This document shows, one piece after another, positions 8,888 through 17,599 of a stretch of 64,000 nucleotides of DNA. The stretch's first letter is position 1, and every line of letters begins with the position of its first letter. The notes below the pieces were generated by a model. It was not told the DNA's origin. It did no database searches and saw nothing but the letters and a program-made list of their open reading frames with translations. This DNA is from Saccharospirillum alexandrii_A (GTDB lineage Bacteria; Pseudomonadota; Gammaproteobacteria; Pseudomonadales; Natronospirillaceae), in the NCBI RefSeq assembly GCF_043641555.1, contig NZ_JBHZRJ010000001.1:558001-622000 (forward strand), given 5' to 3'. The position numbers and the translations under genes were made by a program.

Positions 8888-9752
8888 CCGGTACCTGAAT
8901 CGGGCTTTGCTGGCCGGTGCAGTGCTGTCGCTGCTGGCACTGGCTCCGGCCTGGGCTGGCAGTAAAATACTGGCCACCTCAGCCGCCACTCAGATTGAAG
9001 GGGCCGCCGGCGGTGGTCTGGTGCCCTGGGCCGTGATTGGCGGCTATGGCAGCGACGGTGAGTGGGCTGGTGCCGCCAGCCTGACCCGCGTTGGCCTGCC
9101 GGACTTTCAGCTGGGTACGGCAGCGGTGCACGCCGGAATTAACAACCGCTTTGAGTTCAGCTTCGCGCAGCAGACGCTGCAGGTGGATAACCTGGCGTCG
9201 GTGCTTGGCAGCCCTCTCGATGGCGTAATTGAGCAGCATGTTTACGGCGCCAAGGCCCGCCTGTGGGGTGATTTGATTTATGAGCCCTGGCCGCAAATCA
9301 GCCTGGGTGCCCAGCACAAGGTGAATCTGAACCCGGCCGCCGGTACCGTGCTCGGCGCTAACAGTGACAGCGGAACCGACTGGTACCTGTCAGCCAGTAA
9401 GTTGTACCTGCATGCTCTGTTCGAACGGAATGTTCTGTTGAACGGCACCTTTCGCTATACCGATGCCAATGAGACCGGGTTTCTCGGGTTCGGAGATGGG
9501 GCGGGCGCCGATCCACACATTATGGCCGAAGCCAGCGCAGGCCTTTTTCTGAATGCGAACTGGGCGTTGGGCGTTGAATATCGTCAAAAGCCAGACCGGC
9601 TGGACCTGGGCGAATCGGACTGGCGCGATGCCTTTGTCGCCTGGTTTCCCAACAAGCAGGTAACGGTGGTCGGAGCCTATACCGACCTCGGCAAGGTCGC
9701 CCTCTGGGATGACCAGACGGGCTGGTATCTGTCGGTTCAAATCAATAACTGA
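8880..9752 (+). CDS. DUF3034 family protein, probable outer-membrane beta-barrel
   Basis: 290 residues from ATG 8880 (GGAG at 8869-8872); an upstream ATG at 8856 lacks such a site. A signal peptide ends near AWAG (residues 22-26). The rest is rich in alternating aromatic/hydrophobic strands (GGYGSDGEWAGAASLTRVGL, FRYTDAN, LGVEYRQKP) and ends in a short strand with terminal VQINN, consistent with a small barrel. The pattern matches DUF3034, whose function is unknown. It overlaps the GGDEF/EAL stop by 8 bp and precedes the globin lipoprotein gene by 14 bp. This neighbourhood recurs in other gammaproteobacteria as far as I recall. Confidence 0.8.
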   Translation: MVNRYLNRALLAGAVLSLLALAPAWAGSKILATSAATQIEGAAGGGLVPWAVIGGYGSDGEWAGAASLTRVGLPDFQLGTAAVHAGINNRFEFSFAQQTLQVDNLASVLGSPLDGVIEQHVYGAKARLWGDLIYEPWPQISLGAQHKVNLNPAAGTVLGANSDSGTDWYLSASKLYLHALFERNVLLNGTFRYTDANETGFLGFGDGAGADPHIMAEASAGLFLNANWALGVEYRQKPDRLDLGESDWRDAFVAWFPNKQVTVVGAYTDLGKVALWDDQTGWYLSVQINN

Positions 9753-9766
9753 AGGTGACTGAATTC

Positions 9767-10243
9767 ATGCGACTGATTACCTCCATCGTTCTGGTGGCCC
9801 TGGTGGCCCTGGTGGCCCTGGTGGCGGCCTGTAGCACTGCGCCCACCCAGCCGACCCTGTATGAGCGCCTGGGTGAGCAGGATGGCATTACCACCATTGT
9901 CGATAATCTGTTGTACGAAATTGGTGGTAACGATACGTTGCTGCCGTTTTTTGCCAAGACCGACATCGGCCGGTTTCGGGAAAAACTGATCGAACAGCTG
10001 TGCCAGGTCAGCGACGGCCCCTGTGAGTACACCGGCGACAGCATGGCGCAGGTGCATGCGGGTATGGGCTTGGATGACCGTCATTTCAACGCCCTGGTAA
10101 CCGACCTGGTGGTGGCCATGGACGAAGCCGGTGTGGCGACCGGCGCGCAGAACGATCTGCTGTCGCGGCTGGTGCCGATGTATGACGAAGTCATGAACCC
10201 GGACGCTTATCTGGAGTCCGGTACCACACCGGAAGCGCCATAA
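9767..10243 (+). CDS. Lipoprotein group 1 truncated haemoglobin
   Basis: 158 residues from ATG 9767 (a GTG at 9755 is in frame but AAGGTGA at 9752-9758 fits as the ribosome site of the ATG). The signal peptide ends in the lipobox LVAAC (Cys near residue 22), so it should be lipid-anchored on the outer face of a membrane. LYERLGEQDGITTIVDNL and FFAKTDIGRFREKLIEQLC are typical of 2/2 globins; the proximal haem ligand is probably the His in QVHAGMGL. Such globins bind O2 or NO. An exported, lipidated globin is unusual and its gene closes the cupredoxin/EAL/DUF3034 cluster. The signal peptide is encoded by a 9-bp tandem repeat. Confidence 0.85.
   Translation: MRLITSIVLVALVALVALVAACSTAPTQPTLYERLGEQDGITTIVDNLLYEIGGNDTLLPFFAKTDIGRFREKLIEQLCQVSDGPCEYTGDSMAQVHAGMGLDDRHFNALVTDLVVAMDEAGVATGAQNDLLSRLVPMYDEVMNPDAYLESGTTPEAP
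9791..9826 (+). repeat. Four tandem 9-bp units in the globin signal peptide
   Basis: CTGGTGGCC is repeated three times and then CTGGTGGCG, encoding (Leu-Val-Ala)4 in the hydrophobic core. Unit gain or loss stays in frame and would lengthen or shorten the h-region by three residues. Confidence 0.9.
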
Positions 10244-10383
10244 TCCGGCTATACTGATGATTCAAGACTGTGTTCCCGGGTCGTTGGAACCACCAACCCC
10301 GGGGCCGGGCAGGGATACCCGCTTAACGTTTGCTGCCACTGGCAGGCAGACACCCAGCCATATCCACTGCAACAGGGCCCGCC

Positions 10384-11793
10384 ATGACTGACGTACGAGG
10401 CCTTAAAGCCTGGCTGAAAGTGATCGCCAAGCTCGACTTGCCATCACTAAACTCGGTGGTGAAGGCCATCTGTGAACTCAGCGATGACGACGACAGCAGC
10501 GCCGATGAATTCACCCAGATCGTGCTGCGCGACGCCGACCTCACCTCGCAGGTGCTCAAAGTCGCCAATTCGGTGCATTACAACCGCAGCTTCAGCCCGA
10601 TCAAGACCGTCTCCCGCGCCATTGTTCAGATCGGTTATCTGGATCTGAAGAACATTGCCCTGGCCACAACGCTGATCGATGGCTTTCTCGACGGCAAGCC
10701 CCGGGACCGGCTGATCAATAACCTGGCCCGCTCTTTCCATGCCGCCGTGCAAGCGCGCGCCATCGCGCAGCAGTTGAACAGCGACGATCATGAAGAAGTC
10801 TTTATTGCGGCCCTGTTGCTGCGCCTCGGTGATTTGGCCCTGCTGGCCACGGGTCGGCCCGAAGTTGAAACCTTTATGGCCGCACGCGACCAGAGCCCGG
10901 GCGAGGCACACAGCCTGGCGCTGGAGCATCTGGGTGTTGGTGTCAAAACCCTGAACCGGGCGCTGATTCAGGAATGGGGGCTGGGCGATCTGGTGCTGAA
11001 AGCCAGTGATGACACCCACAGTACCGACCCCTGGGTGCGCTCGGTTCAGTTTGGCGATGAAATCAGCCAGACCATTCATCTGGGCATCGACCATCCTGAG
11101 ATGCGCAAGGTCATTCAGCGCATCAGCCAGTTTCAGGGACGCAGCAGTACCGATGTTCGCGAGCATATTCTGCTGATGGCAGAAGAGGCTTCTTCGGTGG
11201 CGGCAACCTACGGGGCCGAGCGGCTGTTGCAGGCGTTGCCACAGCGGGATGCCATAGAGGGCGACGCCACCGAGGTAAAAGCGACCGACCACGATATGCA
11301 GCGCTTTCTGAACCGCATCAGCCGCTGCATTATGGATGTCGAACCCTTGCCACGCCTGCTGCAACTGGCGGTTCATGCCTTGCACCGCGGTGCCGGTTTT
11401 GGGCGGGTGGCTCTGTGGTTGAATTCCGCGCGGGATCACCGGCTCGAACCGGTCATCGTTGCCGGCGACGATGTCGCCCGCTGGCGCGATGTGCTGAAGC
11501 TCGATCTGAGCACCCTGCAGCAGGATGAATCACTGACTTTGTTCCTGAAAGCGCCGGAACCCCGGTGGTACCGCCGCAAAACACCCACCGACGGCGTCAT
11601 GCGGCGGTTGCTTGGTCCTGTCGACGGGATGATGGTGCCGGTGCAATCCCCGGAACGGCTGGTGGGGGTGATCTACGCGGATAACGATGGTGCGTCACTT
11701 ACCGAACGCCAGTTCGAGGAATTGCAGCTGGTGGCGAACCAGATCAATCTGTATTTGCAGTTTAATATGCCTGCACAACCAAAAAGCGGCTGA
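10384..11793 (+). CDS. HDOD domain signalling protein with C-terminal GAF-like domain
   Basis: 469 residues from ATG 10384; an upstream in-frame ATG at 10330 adds 18 low-similarity residues. Residues about 15-215 form an HDOD domain (LPSLNSVVKAICELSDDDDS, DADLTSQVLKVANSVHYN, AIVQIGYLDLKNIAL), an HD-like fold that usually lacks the metal-binding HD pair. A helical linker follows, then a GAF-like domain (about 320-465; HRGAGFGRVALWLN, MMVPVQSPERLVGVIYADN). HDOD proteins act in cytoplasmic signalling, often tied to c-di-GMP or motility. The gene is about 140 bp after the globin gene and may be separate. It ends in a bidirectional terminator. Confidence 0.88.
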   Translation: MTDVRGLKAWLKVIAKLDLPSLNSVVKAICELSDDDDSSADEFTQIVLRDADLTSQVLKVANSVHYNRSFSPIKTVSRAIVQIGYLDLKNIALATTLIDGFLDGKPRDRLINNLARSFHAAVQARAIAQQLNSDDHEEVFIAALLLRLGDLALLATGRPEVETFMAARDQSPGEAHSLALEHLGVGVKTLNRALIQEWGLGDLVLKASDDTHSTDPWVRSVQFGDEISQTIHLGIDHPEMRKVIQRISQFQGRSSTDVREHILLMAEEASSVAATYGAERLLQALPQRDAIEGDATEVKATDHDMQRFLNRISRCIMDVEPLPRLLQLAVHALHRGAGFGRVALWLNSARDHRLEPVIVAGDDVARWRDVLKLDLSTLQQDESLTLFLKAPEPRWYRRKTPTDGVMRRLLGPVDGMMVPVQSPERLVGVIYADNDGASLTERQFEELQLVANQINLYLQFNMPAQPKSG

Positions 11794-11810
11794 CGAGTCA
11801 GCCGCTTTTA
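11781..11810. terminator. Bidirectional terminator between convergent genes
   Basis: A 10-bp stem AGCGGCTGAC / GTCAGCCGCT with A-run before and T-run after, overlapping the HDOD stop codon; it serves this gene and the minus-strand gene that ends at 11853. Confidence 0.88.
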
Positions 11811-11852
11811 TCCGATATACCCGGTTAAAACACCGCCCATGCGTTGCGCCGG

Positions 11853-12572
11853 TTAAAGCGTCGGTGTCCGGTCACTTTGCAGGGCATCGAGCACCGGGCT
11901 GGCTTCAATGCTGGTCAGGCCATTGGCATCGGTGATGTTCTCAAACGCCAGTTGCTGCTGCACGGCGGTGGTCACCGAATCGGCTTCTTCTGCTGAGTCG
12001 ATCGCCGGGTTCCCCGGTGTCAGCCGTTCATCCTGAATGGCATTGAACGATTGCTGGAGTTGATCGATCTGTGACGATTCCGCTTCCGAGAAGCGTTCCA
12101 GTGCAGAGATGGTGCCATTCAACGTGGACAGCGTGTCGCCCCGGTCACGCACGAAAAAGCTGCTATCGGGCAGCGGGCCCAAATCCTCAATGCCCTGACC
12201 AAAGGGGTCGCTCAGCGCCCGTTCACGCAGCGCTTGCAAGGCTTCTGCAGCCTGGGCGCTCAGCTGCTCCCGGCCTTCTGTAAGCTCGGTGCTGCCGCCT
12301 TCAGCGATCTGATCGCGTTCGCTGCGCAGCTGGTCGACCACTTCGCCCCGGCTTTGCTGGGAAATGGCCAGACTCGAGGCTTCCTGAACCAGAGAGCGCT
12401 CGGCACTGGTGCGTCGGTCGATACGGGTATCGACCTGAACATCGGGAGCAGGTGTCTGGCGCTCCTGGGGTGAGGGTTCCTGCCGGGCAGGCGTCGGCCC
12501 CTGGGGCGCACGTGGCTCCGGCCGATTGATCGAACCCAGGGTGGCATTGCTACCCGTTATGTCCGTCAACAT
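11853..12572 (-). CDS. Hypothetical protein, Gln/Glu/Ser-rich, helical
   Basis: 239 residues, not recognised. No signal peptide or membrane segment. Residues 20-50 are rich in Pro and polar residues (PEPRAPQGPTPARQEPSPQE), and the rest is predicted from composition to be helical/coiled coil (SLVQEASSLAISQQSRGEVV, EQLSAQAAEALQALRE). The composition and the opening MLTDITGSNATLGSI recall small flagellum- or surface-associated proteins of this group, and the EF-hand-like protein at 50876-52495 has a similar style, but I cannot assign a function. It has a GGAGG ribosome site (minus strand, 12580s) and stands alone between a terminator and the ECF sigma gene. Confidence 0.7.
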   Translation of the reverse strand: MLTDITGSNATLGSINRPEPRAPQGPTPARQEPSPQERQTPAPDVQVDTRIDRRTSAERSLVQEASSLAISQQSRGEVVDQLRSERDQIAEGGSTELTEGREQLSAQAAEALQALRERALSDPFGQGIEDLGPLPDSSFFVRDRGDTLSTLNGTISALERFSEAESSQIDQLQQSFNAIQDERLTPGNPAIDSAEEADSVTTAVQQQLAFENITDANGLTSIEASPVLDALQSDRTPTL

Positions 12573-12723
12573 CTGCTAACCTCCCAAGCGATTGTTGAAT
12601 GTCTTATGGAAAGTTTAGGGGTGTTTGGTTATTTTTCAACCAGCCTTCTGCATCCGAATGCGGTTTAGCAGAGTATTTACCCTAACTCTACACTTTATCA
12701 ATTAGCAACGGTGACCCTCTGCA

Positions 12724-13272
12724 ATGACCGAGTCCGATTCCCTAAGGCTACTGATGCGAACGGCTGAAGGCGACGCCCTGGCCTTTCGCCAACTCTACGA
12801 CCAAACCTCCGGCAAGCTGTTTGCCGTCAGTCTGGGCATGATGAAACGCCGCGATCTGGCTGAAGACGCCGTTCAGGATGCATTTGTCCGGATCTGGCAT
12901 AACGCCGGTGAGTACCGGGCCGAAAAAGGTGTGGTGCTGACCTGGATGATCAGCATTGTGCGTTACCGGTGCCTGGATCTGCTGCGGTCTGCAAAAGCGC
13001 GACGCGAGCACCTGACCGATGGCGATATGGACCTGGCCGATGAGCCGGAAGACCATGCCACCCCGGAAGGCGCCTTGCATGCCGGTCGTGACCGGGTACG
13101 GATTGACGAGTGTCTGGATGAACTGGAAGACCAGCAACGCCATGCCATTCAACTGGCCTACTTTCGCGGCATGACCCACCAGGAAGTCTGCGGTCAGTTG
13201 GACTTGCCGCTGGGGTCGGTAAAAAGCTGGATTCGGCGTGGCCTGCAACAACTGAAACGGTGCCTGGAATGA
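12724..13272 (+). CDS. ECF RNA polymerase sigma factor (RskA-linked type)
   Basis: 182 residues with sigma region 2 (RQLYDQTSGKLFAVSLGMMK, DLAEDAVQDAFVRIWHNAGE, about 22-85) and region 4 (ECLDELEDQQRHAIQLAYFR, SVKSWIRRGLQQLKRCL, about 127-180). It directs core polymerase to a stress regulon. The stop codon overlaps the start of the anti-sigma gene (ATGA), a standard arrangement for sigma/anti-sigma pairs and translational coupling. The group resembles SigK/RpoE-type ECF factors that pair with RskA. The inducing signal cannot be read from the sequence. Confidence 0.92.
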   Translation: MTESDSLRLLMRTAEGDALAFRQLYDQTSGKLFAVSLGMMKRRDLAEDAVQDAFVRIWHNAGEYRAEKGVVLTWMISIVRYRCLDLLRSAKARREHLTDGDMDLADEPEDHATPEGALHAGRDRVRIDECLDELEDQQRHAIQLAYFRGMTHQEVCGQLDLPLGSVKSWIRRGLQQLKRCLE

Positions 13273-13991
13273 CCCAACAACTGTCCGACAGACGGCTCGA
13301 TACACTGGCCGCGGAATACGTACTCGGAACACTCGATGCTGAAACCCGGGTCAAACTGCAACGCCTGATGATGACCAGCGACCGGGCCCGCCAAGCGGTC
13401 TGGCGCTGGGAGCGGGAGCTGAATGCACTGGGTGCCAGCCTGAACGATGTTCAGCCAGGCCCGGTCGTCTGGCAGCGGATTGAGGCAAGGCTGGGCCTGG
13501 CTGGTCAGGCCACGGCCAACTCAGCCAGGGCGGAGCCGCGACCCTCCCGGGTCGGTTCAAGCCGAGGCTGGAATCCGTTCCAGCACTGGGTCTGGCCCGC
13601 TATTGCGGCAGCACTGGTACTGGTCATGGTGAGCTGGAATACCTGGCAGGTACCGCAACCGGCCCCGACGCAGGTCGCCGTTATTCAGGACGCCAGCGCC
13701 CGGGCGCTCTGGTCGGTTAGCCTGACTGAACAGGATCTGGTGGTTACCAGCACCCGCGAGGTAACGCCCAGCACCGATCGCGACTACCAACTCTGGCTGG
13801 TGGCGGCCGACGGTCGAGCCCCTGTCTCTCTGGGCCTTATGCCGGAAACGGGGCAGCGCCAGCTAGCGCGCAGTGCGCTGTTTGATACGGCTACTGTTGA
13901 CGTGCTGGCGGTCAGCCGGGAGCCGGAAGGTGGCTCGCCCACCGGCCAGCCGACGGAGGTGCTGTACTCAGCGCAACTGGTCAGGCAATGA
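13269..13991 (+). CDS. Membrane anti-sigma factor, RskA type
   Basis: 240 residues from ATG 13269 inside the sigma stop codon (a GTG at 13260 is less likely). The N-terminal cytoplasmic part (LDTLAAEYVLGTLDAETRVK, residues about 10-30) is the sigma-binding helical domain, one membrane segment lies near residues 110-128 (PAIAAALVLVMVSW), and the periplasmic C-terminus (YQLWLVAADGRAPVSLGLMP) is the RskA C-terminal domain. It would hold the ECF sigma factor at the membrane until a signal triggers release, usually by proteolysis. No dedicated target gene is next door. Confidence 0.88.
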   Translation: MTQQLSDRRLDTLAAEYVLGTLDAETRVKLQRLMMTSDRARQAVWRWERELNALGASLNDVQPGPVVWQRIEARLGLAGQATANSARAEPRPSRVGSSRGWNPFQHWVWPAIAAALVLVMVSWNTWQVPQPAPTQVAVIQDASARALWSVSLTEQDLVVTSTREVTPSTDRDYQLWLVAADGRAPVSLGLMPETGQRQLARSALFDTATVDVLAVSREPEGGSPTGQPTEVLYSAQLVRQ

Positions 13992-14008
13992 AACAAGGGG
14001 GCGTTTCA

Positions 14009-14042
14009 GGGCCGGTGAATTGTTCTTTACCGGCCCCTTTAA
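14009..14042 (+). terminator. Terminator after the sigma/anti-sigma pair
   Basis: GGGCCGGT and ACCGGCCC pair around a 12-base loop and are followed by CTTTAAAA; plausible intrinsic terminator. Confidence 0.7.
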
Positions 14043-14123
14043 AATACAGGTTTCGGCATAATCACTGAACAATGCCATACTCATGGCGAACAGGGCCTAC
14101 ATATTGCCCCCGGGAGCGCCATT

Positions 14124-14567
14124 ATGCCGATACTCAGAGACGACCATACCGCTGCGCTGGCAGGTATTCATGCCCAGGGCGGCGAGCTGCTGGAGCGAAT
14201 TCAGGATGTGCTCGACCAAAGCACCCTCTCGGCTCCGATTGAACGTTTGTTAAGAACCACCGCGGTGCGCCGCGAAACCCTGCTGCTGGATGTCGAAATG
14301 CTCGAGCGCGAGCGTGGCGACCTGCCCAAGGCTGCCAACACCGAACGTGCGCTGCTTGAGGCCATTGCGGACTGGGTGCATACCCAACTGACCGACGAGA
14401 GCAGCCTGATCCGCCGCCTGACCGAAGCAGAGACCCAGTGGCGTCAGGTTATTCTGGAGGCACTGGAGCAAGACTGGACCGATCAGGAACAGGATGTTCT
14501 GCAGGCGCTGGTTGAGCACAGCGACGAATTCATCGACGAACTGGCGGTACTGCAAACGACGCTTTAG
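14124..14567 (+). CDS. Hypothetical helical protein
   Basis: 147 residues, no signal peptide or membrane segment. The sequence is almost entirely amphipathic helix (LLERIQDVLDQSTLSAPIER, WRQVILEALEQDWTDQEQDV), compatible with a four-helix bundle of the ferritin-like or DUF2383 kind, but no metal-binding ExxH pattern is visible and I do not recognise the family. It stands alone between the sigma operon terminator and the AI-2E-type transporter gene. Confidence 0.65.
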   Translation: MPILRDDHTAALAGIHAQGGELLERIQDVLDQSTLSAPIERLLRTTAVRRETLLLDVEMLERERGDLPKAANTERALLEAIADWVHTQLTDESSLIRRLTEAETQWRQVILEALEQDWTDQEQDVLQALVEHSDEFIDELAVLQTTL

Positions 14568-14682
14568 CCGGGTTGCTAGGCCCAGCTGTGACCCGTTGGG
14601 CATTTTGACGCCCCGGTGTTAGGTTTTAGCGCCACTTAGGGTAAGCTGGCCGACCTTGGGTTAAGGGATTAGGGATTGGAAC

Positions 14683-15786
14683 ATGAAGCAGTCGATGGAA
14701 ACGCGCTCGTTTCTGGTGTTTTTACTGATCGTTACGGTGCTGTTCGGGCTGGTGCTCGAACCGTTTTGGGGGGCCATTTTCTGGGCCGCTGCCGTCTCCG
14801 TTATTTTCTATCCGTTGCAACGCCGTCTGGTGCACCGGTTTAACGGGCGTCGCAATCTGGCCGCTATGACCACTTTATTGTCCTGCATGCTGATTGTGGT
14901 GATACCGGTGCTGCTGGTGCTGTCGCAAGTGGTGCGCGAGGCCATAGGGCTCTATCAGGCGATTGAAGAGGGCGATATGTCGCCGGGCGGCTATCTGGAC
15001 CAGATCCGGACGGCCTTTCCGATCATTCCGCAGACCCTCGAAACACTGGGCATCGATACCAACAATCTGCGCGAGCAGATCTCCGATTTCAGCGTGGCTG
15101 CGAGCCGCTACCTGGCGCAGGAAACCCTGACCTTTGGCCAGAGCACCATCAGCTTTGTACTGCACCTGGGCATGATGCTCTACCTCACGTTCTTCCTGCT
15201 GCGCGATGGCGATACCCTGATCGATCTGATGGTCAAAGCTCTGCCCCTGGGCGATGAGCGCGAACGCCGCCTGTTCGATAAGTTCGCCGAAGTCACTCGG
15301 GCGACAGTCAAGGGCAACCTGGTTGTGGCCATGGTGCAGGGTGCGCTGGGGGGCTTCATCTTCTGGGTGCTGGGCATTCCCGCCGCTATACTCTGGGGGG
15401 TGATGATGATGGTACTGTCGCTGATTCCCGCCGTCGGCGCAGCCCTGGTGTGGGGGCCGGCGGCCATCTACCTGTTTGCTGTGGGCGATGTTGTGGCGGG
15501 CATTGTGCTGGTGCTTTATGGCGTCATCATCATTGGCCTGGCCGATAACATTCTGCGCCCCATTCTGGTCGGACGGGACACCAAGCTGCCGGATTACCTG
15601 GTGTTGTTCTCGACCCTGGGCGGTATTGCGCTGATGGGCATCAATGGCTTTGTCATCGGGCCGCTGATCGCCGCCGTCTTCCTGACCTTCTGGGATATTT
15701 TCATGGAAGAATTCAATACCGATGTGAACCGGCCAGTGCCAGACAATGAGACCGCAGAGGCTGGCACCGCCGAACAGGGCCGCTAA
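14683..15786 (+). CDS. AI-2E family transporter (PerM/TqsA-like)
   Basis: 367 residues with about eight membrane segments: a pair at the N-terminus (VFLLIVTVLFGLVLEPFWGA, AVSVIFYPLQRRLVHRF), one near 65-85, and a C-terminal group (about 155-330). Family hallmarks are seen in the C-terminal half (LIPAVGAALVWGPAAIYLF and DNILRPILVGRDTKLPDYLV). Family members export autoinducer-2 or act as Na+/H+ antiporters; the substrate here is unknown. The last 4 bases overlap the converging EamA-type gene. Confidence 0.88.
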   Translation: MKQSMETRSFLVFLLIVTVLFGLVLEPFWGAIFWAAAVSVIFYPLQRRLVHRFNGRRNLAAMTTLLSCMLIVVIPVLLVLSQVVREAIGLYQAIEEGDMSPGGYLDQIRTAFPIIPQTLETLGIDTNNLREQISDFSVAASRYLAQETLTFGQSTISFVLHLGMMLYLTFFLLRDGDTLIDLMVKALPLGDERERRLFDKFAEVTRATVKGNLVVAMVQGALGGFIFWVLGIPAAILWGVMMMVLSLIPAVGAALVWGPAAIYLFAVGDVVAGIVLVLYGVIIIGLADNILRPILVGRDTKLPDYLVLFSTLGGIALMGINGFVIGPLIAAVFLTFWDIFMEEFNTDVNRPVPDNETAEAGTAEQGR

Positions 15787-16658
15787 CGCGGTGGGCGGGC
15801 TGGCTGCTTTGCCCGGCCCGTCAGGAACACTCCAATGCCGCCCAGTAACAGCCCGGTGGCGATCAGTAACTGCGTGGTCAGAGGTTCCAGTACGATGACG
15901 GCGCCACCCACCGCCGCCAGAATCGGCACACTCAACTGCAGCACGCTGGCCTGGATGCCACTGAGTGCAGGCAGCACGCTGTACCAGAGCGCATAACCGA
16001 TACCGGAGGCCAGAGCACCCGAGGCAACGGCCAGCCAAAAGCCGTGCGATGAAATCAGAATCGAATCGGTAAAGGGCAGATACAACAGCAGGGCGAACGG
16101 CGCCGCCCGCACGAAGTTACCGGCCGTATCGGCCAGCGGCTGGCTTGAGCCTCGTCCGTTCAGGGTGTAGAACCCCCAAGCAATGCCACTGATGACCATC
16201 AGCATAAACCCGAGCCGGGTTGGAGCCGTCAGCCCCGGAACGATCAGGTACAGAAAGCCGCCCACTGCCATCCACAGCCCCAGCCACTCCAACCCGGTCA
16301 GGCGTTCACCCCGTAGCAGGCTTGTGATGATCATCGTCAGTTGCACCGTGCCAAACAGCAGCAAGGCGCCAGTGGCCGTATCGAGTTGCACGTAGGCGAA
16401 ACTGAAACTCGCCGCGTACAGCCAGAGAAACCCCGCCCCCCGCCAGGAACCGGCGAGCACCAGAGCCGACAGACGCTCCTGGCGATGCCGCAATGCGAGA
16501 ATGACCACCAGCGTCAGCGCTCCGGACACCAGCCGCACGGCGGTAAACGACGCTGCATCAATACTCAGGGTGCCCAGCGCCAGCCTGCACAACACCGAAT
16601 TGGCGGCGAATGCGAGCAGTGCGAGCAAGGTCAGAGAGGCGTGGCGGGGTGGCAGCAT
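15783..16658 (-). CDS. EamA/DMT family permease
   Basis: 291 residues with ten hydrophobic segments in two EamA repeats (about 5-135 and 145-280), e.g. LTLLALLAFAANSVLCRLAL at the N-terminus and AAVGGAVIVLEPLTTQLLIA near the C-terminus. The drug/metabolite transporter superfamily exports or imports small metabolites; substrate unknown. It lies head-to-tail before mtgA on the minus strand and overlaps the AI-2E-type gene by 4 bases at its 3' end. Confidence 0.88.
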   Translation of the reverse strand: MLPPRHASLTLLALLAFAANSVLCRLALGTLSIDAASFTAVRLVSGALTLVVILALRHRQERLSALVLAGSWRGAGFLWLYAASFSFAYVQLDTATGALLLFGTVQLTMIITSLLRGERLTGLEWLGLWMAVGGFLYLIVPGLTAPTRLGFMLMVISGIAWGFYTLNGRGSSQPLADTAGNFVRAAPFALLLYLPFTDSILISSHGFWLAVASGALASGIGYALWYSVLPALSGIQASVLQLSVPILAAVGGAVIVLEPLTTQLLIATGLLLGGIGVFLTGRAKQPARPPR

Positions 16659-16731
16659 GGCGGAACCGTATCAGAACTGTGGGGCGCCTACTGTACGGGT
16701 TTTTACGCCAAAGCTCATGCCTTGAAACCAA

Positions 16732-17427
16732 CTAACGAATCACGCCTTCCAGGTAGCTGTGACCGCCCAGATAGGACATGGCCGTGCGAATCGTCCGGCT
16801 GCGCTGCGACACATAGGCCGATGGCTGGCCGACGTTCAGGCGCTTGGGGTTGGGCAGCACAGCCGCGAGCAGAGAGGCTTCGTAGGGCGTTAGCTGCGCC
16901 GGTGTCTTGTTGAAAAAATGCTCGCTGGCGTCGGTCACCCCATAAATGCCCGGCCCAAACTCAACGACATTCAGGTAGATCTCGAGCAGACGGCCCTTGC
17001 TCCACAGCAGTTCCATCCACAACGTCAGCCAGGCTTCGATGCCTTTGCGCACTAAGCTGCGACCGGTCCAGAGATAGAGGTTTTTGGCCAGTTGCTGGCT
17101 GATGGTGCTGCCGCCGCGCAACCGGTCACGGTCTTCATTCAGGGCCTTGCGAATGGCCGCGACGTCAATGCCGAAATGGTCGGGGAAGCGCTGGTCTTCA
17201 GAGGCAACGACGGCCAGGGGCAGATGCGGGGAAATGTCTTCCAGTGGGGTCCACCGGGTTAGCCAGGGCGACCGGTCGCCCGAATCTTGCAGAATGTACG
17301 CCGTGGTAGGTGGGTTAAACACGGCCAGCGGCAAGGTCAGGCCAACACTCAACAGGCACAGGGCGCCTGTCAGCCAGAGGAAACCGCGCAACCAGCGCCT
17401 GGGAGTGAAGTTGAAACGCACACGCAT
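16732..17427 (-). CDS. mtgA: Monofunctional biosynthetic peptidoglycan transglycosylase
   Basis: 231 residues, typical for MtgA. One N-terminal membrane anchor (about 14-35), then the GT51 domain with EDQRFPDHFGID (catalytic Glu, about residue 77) and RGGSTISQQLAKNLYLW (about 100-116). It polymerises lipid II into glycan strands on the outer face of the inner membrane without a transpeptidase domain. No partner genes next to it. Confidence 0.95.
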   Translation of the reverse strand: MRVRFNFTPRRWLRGFLWLTGALCLLSVGLTLPLAVFNPPTTAYILQDSGDRSPWLTRWTPLEDISPHLPLAVVASEDQRFPDHFGIDVAAIRKALNEDRDRLRGGSTISQQLAKNLYLWTGRSLVRKGIEAWLTLWMELLWSKGRLLEIYLNVVEFGPGIYGVTDASEHFFNKTPAQLTPYEASLLAAVLPNPKRLNVGQPSAYVSQRSRTIRTAMSYLGGHSYLEGVIR

Positions 17428-17560
17428 CCACGATGATCAGAGAAAAATAAGTGGCCAGTTTACCCCAAAAGCAAGCCTTGCAACTGTCATGAAAGAGTAT
17501 GCTGCCATTGCCTGTCGCGTACACGGAAAGTGCGGTTGCCATCTGAAGGGCTGGCGAGGA

Positions 17561-17587
17561 AGAGACAACCGCCCGGTAGGGCGGTTG
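17561..17587 (-). terminator. Terminator-like hairpin after the PiT gene
   Basis: A 9-bp stem CAACCGCCC / GGGCGGTTG with GGTA loop just past the PiT stop codon; on the minus strand it is followed by TCTCTTCC, a weak U-tract. Confidence 0.55.
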
Positions 17588-17599
17588 CGGGAAAGCGGC

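Noticed and set aside
14875..16038. 387-codon minus-strand frame across the AI-2E-type and EamA-type genes
   Set aside because: Spans two well-supported genes out of frame and encodes His/Gln-rich, non-family sequence.
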